DNA of 64,000 bases, taken from contig JAPXFQ010001681.1 of NCBI GenBank assembly GCA_028564705.1, forward strand, positions 496,001 through 560,000. Direction: 5' to 3'. Below are positions 61,401 to 64,000 of this stretch, in pieces. Numbering within the stretch: the first letter of the stretch is position 1; the number at the start of each line of letters is the position of its first letter. The notes below the pieces were generated by a model, which was not told where the DNA came from, searched no databases, and worked only from the letters and a program-made list of their open reading frames with translations. Source of the DNA: Apricaphanius iberus. Lineage: Eukaryota > Chordata > Actinopteri > Cyprinodontiformes > Aphaniidae. A program made the translations under genes and the position numbers.

Positions 61401-62468
61401 TCAGTCTTAAACATTTCTGTATATGTCTTTAATCTTCGAAATTTCTGAGTTTTCTCTTGCAAATTTTTGACTTTTCAAAATTAGAAAACATATATTTTTT
61501 CTGGAAAATGTGACATTAATCTAAAAATTAATTTCACATATCACAGTTTTTTCGGGTGGAAATTTACAACAAAATATTTTTCGTCTTCGATAACCATTAG
61601 ATATTCACCAGAAAAAATGTCACCTGCAAACTTTGATCAGTAAAAGAACATTTATCAAAAAAAATGTATCTTTATAATTTGCCAGGCAGAAATTCCCTTC
61701 CAAAAATTACCAGCAAAATTTGCATTAAAAATATTACCAGTTAAAAATGGTACCATGCAGCAAAAACAAACCTAGCTTATACAGTTCTCTACAGCTCAAA
61801 TGTACACTTTATAAATCTGTGTGCAGAAATTAATCAGCAATAAATTTGCCTTAAAAATTTTCCCTGCGTAATCGATCGAAGATTTCGGCTGACAATATGG
61901 TGACCTTTAGGTGACCCAAGCCAAACAATCCGCATTAGGTCAAGTTAAGTGGCTGTTAGCCAACCTAAAATGATGCTCCTCTGATGACTTAACAGCTGGT
62001 TAGCCTGTGTTAAGTGACACACTTCTGGTGATGTTTGCAAGAAAGAAAAAAATCGAGTTATGCAAAATGTGCTTGTGTTTTAAGGAAACTTTTCTTTGAT
62101 AAAAAAACAAACAAAATTTTGGTGAAAAAAACCCCAAGAACAAATACTCAAAATAGTGGCATCTGTATTTAAATGATACTTGCTCTTTAATTTTTACAGG
62201 TAGTGAAACAAATCACCTAAATCTTCAGCATGTTTTCCAGAACCAAATATCTGTTTTCTTTTTTTTGATCTTGTAATGAAAGACCACTTTGTGTCTTTGC
62301 TGTTAGGTCAAATCAGGTTCTGTTCTAAGAATTTGGTCTGTTTCTCACCTCTTTGACTTTGAGCGCAGTTTTAAACTCATCAATGTCGATCTCTTTGTCG
62401 TCTCCAGCGATGGTCTCAAACTGTTTGGTCACCCACTCCAGCCAGCGGGCATCCTCGTCCACACTCAT
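25296..62468 (-). CDS. nox5: nox5, calcium-activated NADPH oxidase 5 (16 coding exons)
   Basis: NOX5 is a membrane oxidase that moves electrons from NADPH through FAD and two haems to O2, making superoxide; calcium activates it through N-terminal EF hands. Exons (minus strand): 62468-62349, 60670-60520, 60368-60158, 60006-59769, 54030-53877, 50233-50061, 49972-49790, 44693-44561, 44411-44269, 42447-42280, 42071-42027, 32151-32027, 30863-30779, 30699-30600, 30244-30078, 25427-25296. All are GT-AG and in frame: 2328 nt, 775 residues plus stop (human long form 765). EF-hand loops lie at 52-63, 88-99 and 132-143. Haem ligands are H269/H283 (13 residues between) and H355/H368 (12 between). FAD motif HPFT is at 443-446, NADPH motif GAGIGITPF at 597-605, and the end is Glu-Asn-Phe. 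Exon 10 is an extra segment compared with human. The true start may lie in an upstream exon. Confidence 0.97.
25470..26710 (+). pseudogene. CR1/L2-group LINE, degenerate reverse transcriptase and 3' end
   Basis: [20 protein letters not shown] then [15 protein letters not shown] (motif A with changes), [17 protein letters not shown] near 25790, an [14 protein letters not shown] segment near 25890, and a C-terminal [17 protein letters not shown]. Many stops and frameshifts. The 3' end near 26655-26700 has AAAGCACTTTAAATTACC. Sits in nox5 intron 15, about 40 nt from the exon 16 acceptor. Confidence 0.75.
26711..29194. other. nox5 intron 15, middle part
   Basis: AT-rich. Around 26930-27060 a tRNA-like piece (GATGCGGGTTTGACTC) suggests an old SINE. 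No other feature recognised. Confidence 0.4.
29195..29770 (+). pseudogene. CR1/L2-group LINE, C-terminal ORF and 3' end
   Basis: [36 protein letters not shown], then a 3' end with GTAAAGCACCTTGAATTACC at 29710. Same family as 20430 and 25470. Short and broken. Confidence 0.7.
30078..30244 (-). CDS. nox5: nox5 exon 15
   Basis: Completes Gly, then [35 protein letters not shown] and [15 protein letters not shown] before donor GTGGGG. The most conserved block with human. 167 nt, phase 0 out. Confidence 0.96.
30600..30699 (-). CDS. nox5: nox5 exon 14
   Basis: [20 protein letters not shown] then [13 protein letters not shown] plus G before donor GTGAGA. WINRDQ and FEWFVSLL are conserved NOX5 sequence. 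100 nt. Confidence 0.95.
30779..30863 (-). CDS. nox5: nox5 exon 13
   Basis: Acceptor TTACCTCAG, then [20 protein letters not shown] and DGDMKLRK before donor GTAAGA. The Cys-x-x-Cys (CPNC) matches human CPSC. 85 nt. Confidence 0.94.
31013..31957. repeat. (GGAA)n microsatellite with a recurring AAAGAAATGTGAA spacer
   Basis: About 945 bp of plus-strand GGAA repeats (TTCC on the nox5 strand) broken at intervals by AACAAAAGAAAGAAATGTGA (for example near 31061, 31397, 31570, 31775, 31828, 31884, 31924). The spacing is irregular. It occupies most of nox5 intron 12 and ends 70 nt from the exon 12 donor. The long Phe/Leu/Pro/Ser frames inside are a by-product. Confidence 0.96.
32027..32151 (-). CDS. 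nox5: nox5 exon 12 (NADPH-binding)
   Basis: [20 protein letters not shown], then [20 protein letters not shown] and Tyr plus two bases of Arg. GAGIGITPF is the nucleotide motif. Donor GTTAGA. The frame stays open deep into the intron. Confidence 0.95.
32152..33359. other. nox5 intron 11, 3'-side unique-looking part
   Basis: No gene or clear element. The stretch CAAGGTTGTATATGGAACAT near 33103 recurs (partly) at 34663 and inverted near 40405, so part of a dispersed repeat is present. Confidence 0.4.
33536..34151. mobile_element. Harbinger-like MITE with TGA target duplication, carrying a LINE fragment
   Basis: Ends GGCCCCGTCCACACTACT and (reverse complement) GGCCCCGTCCACACTACT with one difference in the next bases; arms extend to TTTTCGTTTA. 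Flanks are TGA (33533-33535) and TGA (34152-34154), and excising the element restores the LINE A 3' sequence. The 3-bp duplication suits PIF/Harbinger. Interior 33600-33855 is a minus-strand LINE piece. Confidence 0.75.
33600..33855 (-). pseudogene. LINE reverse transcriptase fragment inside the MITE
   Basis: The minus strand reads [20 protein letters not shown], then [19 protein letters not shown], the start of a CR1/L2-group RT domain. Only about 85 codons. It interrupts the MITE, giving LINE in MITE in LINE. Confidence 0.7.
34655..35530 (+). mobile_element. Unclassified retroelement-like insertion in LINE A
   Basis: The plus-strand segment ends TTTCCCCTTGTGGGACAATT and TTATTAAATTCAA, the form of a LINE or SINE 3' end. 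It replaces the LINE A segment that should encode YADD. No readable protein found in it. Confidence 0.5.
36139..39160 (-). mobile_element. LINE B, 3.0 kb, inserted in LINE A with target duplication CTTCA
   Basis: CTTCA occurs at 36134-36138 and 39161-39165, and removing 36139-39160 plus one copy restores the LINE A frame (Gln-Val-Lys to Arg-Gln-Leu-Glu). Order on the minus strand: N-terminal region ([20 protein letters not shown]), endonuclease ([13 protein letters not shown]), RT with [34 protein letters not shown] and [17 protein letters not shown], then [12 protein letters not shown]. The 3' end has GATAAAAGTACCTTGAATTC. Frames are broken at several points, so it is an inactive copy. Confidence 0.85.
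40091..41564. other. nox5 intron 11, 5'-side part
   Basis: AT-rich repeat-like DNA. A MITE-style piece near 41085-41190 has AGTGTGAACAAAC and CAGTGTGAACGTAGG. Nothing coding. Confidence 0.4.
41565..42010. mobile_element. Foldback MITE, family copy 3 (most complete)
   Basis: The left end has CCTGGACCTTATTTTTAGCA and TTTTATGTTTTCTT. The right end has the reverse complement (AAGAAAACATAAAA then AATAAGGTCCAGGT). The interior matches copies at 1505 and 23610. It starts about 17 nt after the exon 11 donor on the nox5 strand. Confidence 0.7.
42027..42071 (-). CDS. nox5: nox5 exon 11 (45 nt)
   Basis: [15 protein letters not shown] after acceptor ACTTGCAG and before donor GTACAA. FCNIK matches human. 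Phase 0 at both ends. Too short for an ORF search. Confidence 0.92.
42280..42447 (-). CDS. nox5: nox5 exon 10 (extra loop exon compared with human)
   Basis: 168 nt, phase 0 at both ends, after acceptor GTGCTCCTCAG and before donor GTAATT. It encodes 56 residues rich in Ser, Glu and Arg ([20 protein letters not shown] at the start, [14 protein letters not shown] at the end). Human has no counterpart of this length between the loop and FCNIK. It has good splice sites and no stops. It could be a cassette, because skipping keeps the frame. Confidence 0.85.
42500..44244. mobile_element. hAT-like element, copy 2, with a nested insertion; fills nox5 intron 9
   Basis: 42530-43020 and 44166-44244 match the two halves of the element at 23072-23870. 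Between them (about 43021-44165) is another element with TTAGTTTTTATTTAGTTTTG at one end and TTTTGTTAACGATAATAACC at the other, a frequent fish transposon end. The right boundary is about 24 nt from the exon 9 donor. Confidence 0.6.
44269..44411 (-). CDS. nox5: nox5 exon 9 (dehydrogenase domain, regulatory loop start)
   Basis: [20 protein letters not shown] then basic [15 protein letters not shown], the place of the phosphorylated, calmodulin-binding loop in human NOX5. Donor GTAGGA, phase 0 out. Confidence 0.95.
44561..44693 (-). CDS. nox5: nox5 exon 8 (FAD-binding)
   Basis: [20 protein letters not shown] then [20 protein letters not shown] is the NOX flavin motif. Donor GTGTGA, phase 1 out. 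Confidence 0.96.
44694..47618. other. nox5 intron 7, exon 8-side part
   Basis: No gene recognised. About 45790-46000 is an inverted relative of 19290-19500. At 46745-46775 a minus-strand LINE-type end (AATTTCCCCCTGCGGGACAA) is visible. Short open frames show no similarity I recognise. Confidence 0.4.
47627..48332 (+). mobile_element. MITE with 8-bp target duplication, long copy
   Basis: Element CATAGTCTGT ... GCGGCCATTG, flanked on both sides by ACACAAGC (47619-47626 and 48333-48340). 706 bp, no ORF of note. A second, inverted and shorter copy lies at 57454-57988. The 8-bp duplication and CA...TG ends suit a non-autonomous hAT element, though the ends are not good inverted repeats. Confidence 0.85.
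48341..49789. other. nox5 intron 7, exon 7-side part
   Basis: No gene recognised. A/G-rich run at 49100-49260 (plus strand); otherwise unremarkable. Confidence 0.4.
49790..49972 (-). CDS. nox5: nox5 exon 7 (TM5-TM6, second haem-ligand pair)
   Basis: [20 protein letters not shown] carries histidines 355 and 368. Then [17 protein letters not shown] and [11 protein letters not shown]. The donor that keeps the human frame is the weak GTGTTC; reading on gives VFKTSKL and a stop. Confidence 0.93.
50061..50233 (-). CDS. nox5: nox5 exon 6 (extracellular loop and TM4)
   Basis: Acceptor TGTGCCTCAG, completing Ala, then [20 protein letters not shown] and hydrophobic [15 protein letters not shown]. Ends RRSGHFE before donor GTGGGA. 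Phase 0 out. Confidence 0.95.
50480..51670 (-). pseudogene. LINE (Rex1/CR1-like), 5'-truncated
   Basis: Minus strand: [75 protein letters not shown], a frameshift near 51200, then [40 protein letters not shown] and [13 protein letters not shown]. The 3' tail is CAATAAAACC then TATTCTGATTCTGA. One main frameshift, so a fairly recent copy. nox5 intron 5. Confidence 0.8.
51671..53080. other. nox5 intron 5, middle
   Basis: MITE-like sequence with words such as GTTTACATGCACATC and CATGTAAACGTACTGA scattered over 51875-52660. No boundary could be set; no gene. Confidence 0.35.
53083..53165 (-). mobile_element. CR1/L2-group LINE 3' terminus
   Basis: The reverse complement shows TAAAGCACCTTGAATTGCC, GTGTTGAAAGTGTGC and ATACAAATAAAATTGCC, identical in form to the terminus at 21080-21138. 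Nothing upstream of the terminus is retained. Confidence 0.75.
53540..53656 (+). mobile_element. RTE-like LINE/SINE 3' end with (ATGG)n tail
   Basis: CTGGGATAGGCTCCAGCTGC, then GTGACCCTGAATTGGATAAG, CGGTTAAGAAGATGG and (ATGG)n. This is one of the commonest fish repeat termini. No coding part is present here. Confidence 0.7.
53877..54030 (-). CDS. nox5: nox5 exon 5 (TM3, first haem-ligand pair)
   Basis: [15 protein letters not shown], then [14 protein letters not shown] and [12 protein letters not shown], donor GTACGC. Histidines 269 and 283 have the 13-residue spacing expected of NOX transmembrane helix 3. Confidence 0.96.
54850..56462 (-). mobile_element. Tc1 transposon, 1613 bp, with intact ends
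   Basis: Terminal inverted repeats CAGTGCTCTGCATAAGTGAG (54850) and CAGTGCTCTGCATAAATGAG (reverse complement from 56462), extending to TACACCCC, with TA at both sides (54848-54849, 56463-56464). Inside is a broken transposase on the minus strand. nox5 intron 4. Confidence 0.95.
55174..56178 (-). pseudogene. Tc1 transposase pseudogene
   Basis: The N-terminal DNA-binding part is intact ([20 protein letters not shown], then [20 protein letters not shown]). A frameshift near 55725 and a TGA in place of Trp before NDETK (about 55632) break the middle. A further frameshift near 55370 moves the DNDPK aspartate out of frame. The catalytic Glu of the NPIEHLW motif is Lys (NPIKHLW). Cannot encode an active enzyme. 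Confidence 0.9.
56465..57104. other. nox5 intron 4, no gene recognised
   Basis: AT-rich; nothing recognised. Confidence 0.4.
57105..58105 (-). mobile_element. tRNA-derived SINE or RTE-related repeat split by the MITE
   Basis: The minus strand from 58105 has a tRNA-like head (GGTGGCGCAGTTGGAAGTGC, then CGTGTTCGATTCCTGCC). After the MITE at 57454-57988, the body continues with TGTGTGGAGTTTGCATGTTC at about 57415-57390. The MITE target duplication TGTGGGTA lies inside it. Confidence 0.6.
57454..57988 (-). mobile_element. MITE with 8-bp target duplication, short inverted copy
   Basis: Flanked by TGTGGGTA at 57446-57453 and 57989-57996. Starts CAATGGCCGC and ends CAGTCTATG, so it is the reverse orientation of 47627-48332. 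At 535 bp it lacks about 170 bp of interior present in the long copy. Confidence 0.85.
58106..59124. other. nox5 intron 4, no gene recognised
   Basis: AT-rich. CCAGATCTGAGATGATGCTC at 58336 also occurs at 40626, marking a dispersed repeat. Nothing coding. Confidence 0.4.
59125..59750. mobile_element. MITE-like repeat split by an inverted SINE pair
   Basis: 59125-59290 (AAACGCTGCATTAACTACTG) and 59690-59750 (CCATCAAAACAGAGAGGTAT, ending AACTAGGCTTTA) match the two parts of 19016-19280. The inner part is the SINE pair. The right end lies about 20 nt from the nox5 exon 4 donor. Confidence 0.65.
59300..59665. mobile_element. Tail-to-tail SINE pair forming a long hairpin
   Basis: The left unit (plus orientation, head missing) runs to 59452 and the right unit (minus orientation) runs from 59665, with tRNA-like head GTGGCTCAGTGGTAGAGCAG and B box GGTCGTAGGTTCAATT, down to 59457. 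The tails meet as an exact 22-nt inverted repeat (59431-59452 and 59457-59478) with a 4-nt loop, and pairing continues imperfectly outward. Confidence 0.85.
59769..60006 (-). CDS. nox5: nox5 exon 4 (TM1-TM2)
   Basis: Acceptor CTCCACAG, then AANWLKPPD, a basic stretch with [15 protein letters not shown], hydrophobic [18 protein letters not shown], and [16 protein letters not shown] before donor GTACGA. 238 nt. MITE-derived sequence begins about 20 nt into the following intron. Confidence 0.95.
60158..60368 (-). CDS. nox5: nox5 exon 3 (EF hands 3-4)
   Basis: Completes Gly, then [20 protein letters not shown]. The EF4 loop [12 protein letters not shown] is canonical. Ends MENLTI plus AG before donor GTGAGC. 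In human this region carries an isoform-specific insert; none is seen here. Confidence 0.96.
60520..60670 (-). CDS. nox5: nox5 exon 2 (EF hand 2)
   Basis: Acceptor TTGCTTGCAG, then [20 protein letters not shown] with a canonical calcium loop (residues 52-63). Ends VYDVD plus G before donor GTATGC, splitting EF hand 3. 151 nt, phase 1 out. Confidence 0.96.
60671..62348. other. nox5 intron 1: AT-rich, foldback-type repeat
   Basis: TAGGGCCATT...GTAAAT.TCCACCC occurs at about 60879-60925 and 61159-61208, and inverted at 61548-61606 (GGGTGGAAATTTACAAC), so a foldback element of about 0.7 kb is probable. No gene. Confidence 0.45.
62349..62468 (-). CDS. nox5: nox5 exon 1 as seen (N-terminus, first EF-hand-like segment)
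   Basis: [20 protein letters not shown] then an EF-hand-like [10 protein letters not shown], ending KVKE before donor GTGAGA. Human NOX5 has MSAEEDARW at the same place. A good acceptor (TTTTCTGCAG) ends at 62473, and GATC precedes the ATG, so an upstream exon exists; if coding, it would join through an Ile codon. I placed the start at this ATG because it matches the human internal start. Confidence 0.85.
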
Positions 62469-62612
62469 GATCCTGCAGAAAACCTCTAATGAACTTAGAA
62501 TACATGAAGCCAGTTCCTGTTGGATTTTTAAATACATTTAACTGTTTTTTTCTGTTTGTTCCAGTGTTTTACCAGAGCATTTAGAATCTTTTTTTTTTTT
62601 CTAAATAATTAA

Positions 62613-64000
62613 ACTTCAGAGGTCGAATGGGCCATGTTCCGTGCCTCTATTGTCGAAGCGGCTGACCGTAGTTTTGGCCGTAAGGTAGTCGGTGCCTGGC
62701 GCGGCGGCAACCCTCGAACCCGGTGGTGGACACCAGCGGTGAGGGATGCTGTCAAGCTGAAGAAGGAGTCCTATCCGGCCATTTTGGCCTGTGGGACTCC
62801 GGAAGCAGCTGATAGGTACAGGCAGGGCAAGCGAGTGCGGTCTGCCTTTGGGGACCACAGAGTGTGTTCCAACTACAGGGGAATCACACTTCTGAGCCTC
62901 CCTGTTAAGGTCTATTCGGGGGTTCTGGAGAGGAGGGTCCGACGGATAGTCGAACCTCGGATCCAGGAGGAACAATGCGGTTTTCGTCCTGGCCGTGGAA
63001 CACTGGACCAGCTCTACACCCTTCTGGAGAGGAGGGTCCGACGGATAGTCGAACCTCGGATCCAGGAGGAACAATGCGGTTTTCGTCCTGGCCGTGGAAC
63101 ACTGGACCAGCTCTACACCCTCGGCAGGGTACTGGAGGGTGCGTGGGAGTTCGCCCAACCGGTCTACATGTGCTTTGTGGACTTGGAGAAGGCGTTTGAC
63201 CGTGTCCCTTGGGGGGTACTCCGGGAGTATGGGGTACCAGGCCCTTTGATACGGGCTGTTAGGTCCCTGTATGAACGGTGTCAGAGTCTGGTTCGCATTG
63301 CCGGCAGTAAGTCGGACTCGTTTCCAGTGAGAGTTGGACTCCGCCAAGGTTGCGCTTTGTCACCGATCCTGTTCATAACATTCATGAACAGGATTTCTAG
63401 GCGCAGCCAAGGCGTGGAGGCGATCCGTTTTGGTGACCTCAGGATCGGGTCTCTGCTTTTCGCAGATGATGTGGTCTTGTTGGCTTCATCTGAACGTGAT
63501 CTACAGCTCTCGTTGAAGCGGTTCGCAGCAGAGTGTGAAGCGGCTGGGATGAGGATCAGCACCTCCAAAGCCGAGACCATGGTCTTGAGCCGGAAAAGAG
63601 TAGAGTGCCTTCTCCGGGTCGGGGATGAGGTCCTTCCTCAAGTGGAGGAGTTTAGGTATCTGGGGCTCTTGTTCACGAATGAGGGAAAAATGGAGCGGGA
63701 GATCGATGGACGGATTGGTAAGGCGTCTGCAGCTATGCAGGCGCTGTACCGGTCTGTCGTGGTGAAGAGAGAGCTGAGCCGAAAGGCAAAGCTCTCAATT
63801 TACCGGTCGATTTACGTTCCTACCCTCATCTATGGTAACGAACGCTGGGTGGTGACCGAAAGAACGAGATCGCGGATACAGGTGGCTGAAATGAGTTTCC
63901 TCCCTAGAGTGGCTGGGCTGTCCCTTAGAGATAGGGTCATCCGGAGGGGGCTAAGAGTAGAGCCACTGCTCCTCCACATCGAGAGGAGCCAGCTGAGGTG
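62613..64000 (+). mobile_element. RTE-like LINE reverse transcriptase, open frame to the window end
   Basis: One frame is open from the TAA ending at 62612 to base 64000; the first ATG at 62634 gives 455 codons and no stop within the window. It reads EVEWAMFRASIVEAADRSFG, NPRTRWWTPAVRDAVKLKKE, then jumps to CSNYRGITLLSLPVKVYSGV, CFVDLEKAFDRVPWG (motif A), GLRQGCALSPILF (motif B), LLFADDVVLLASSERDLQLS (motif C) and KAKLSIYRSIYVPTLIYG. Compared with the usual fish element, a central part between KRV and CSNYRG is missing. A 99-bp segment is tandemly duplicated. The plus-strand insertion is upstream of nox5 exon 1, opposite to the gene. Confidence 0.85.
62931..63128 (+). repeat. 99-bp in-frame tandem duplication inside the RT frame
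   Basis: AGGAGGGTCCGACGGATAGT recurs at 62931 and 63030, period 99 bp (33 codons), with the two copies essentially identical. It doubles a block containing EEQCGFRPGRGTLDQLYT. The frame is kept. Confidence 0.9.

Noticed and set aside
62616..63347. 243-codon minus-strand frame with an internal peptide repeat
   Set aside because: Antisense of the RTE-like reverse transcriptase; the repeat is the 99-bp duplication.
1..64000. Search for an entirely new gene system
   Set aside because: Beyond ambra1, nox5 and transposable elements, no cluster of unknown conserved ORFs stands out; the remaining ORFs are short and lie in repeats.

Overview
The window is nuclear DNA of a teleost fish. Genes are split into many short exons with GT-AG introns, and the non-coding DNA is packed with repeat families typical of fish: CR1/L2-group and RTE-like LINEs, a Tc1 element, hAT-like and Harbinger-like MITEs, tRNA-derived SINEs and microsatellites. 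I could not identify the species. All exon positions below were read by hand from splice sites and reading-frame continuity; protein identity rests on recalled human AMBRA1 and NOX5.

Two host genes lie head to tail on the minus strand. From 11121 down to base 1 is the 5' part of ambra1 (autophagy and ubiquitin-ligase scaffold): five complete coding exons and the start of a large sixth exon that leaves the window. From 62468 down to 25296 is a complete coding sequence of nox5, the calcium-activated NADPH oxidase. It has 16 exons and 2328 nt, giving 775 residues in an unbroken frame. Calcium-binding EF hands, four haem-ligand histidines, the FAD motif, the NADPH motif and the usual C-terminal Glu-Asn-Phe are all present. 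A likely poly(A) signal lies at 25019-25024. The first nox5 exon seen has a splice acceptor before its ATG, so at least one upstream exon is missing or outside the window.

The 14 kb between the genes (11200-25000) holds no recognisable coding gene. It contains LINE 3' ends, SINEs, MITEs and an (AT)n(GATA)n microsatellite. A weak candidate for a non-coding ambra1 first exon and promoter sits near 22.5 kb.

The large nox5 introns are built mostly from repeats. Intron 11 (32152-42026) is a nest: a LINE interrupted by a 3.0 kb second LINE with a 5-bp target duplication, by a Harbinger-like MITE with a 3-bp duplication that itself carries a LINE fragment, and by a plus-strand insertion. Intron 12 is mostly a (GGAA)n array of about 0.95 kb. 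Intron 4 has a 1613-bp Tc1 with good ends and a broken transposase, one of two copies of a MITE with exact 8-bp target duplications, and a back-to-back SINE pair forming a near-perfect hairpin. The right edge (62613-64000) is an RTE-like reverse transcriptase frame, open to the window end, with a 99-bp in-frame tandem duplication.

I found no bacterial-type system, CRISPR array, integrated virus or toxin gene. The points most worth following up are the extra in-phase exon 10 of nox5, the open reverse transcriptase frame, the long in-frame intron 12, the 22-bp tandem array in ambra1 intron 1, and the SINE hairpin.
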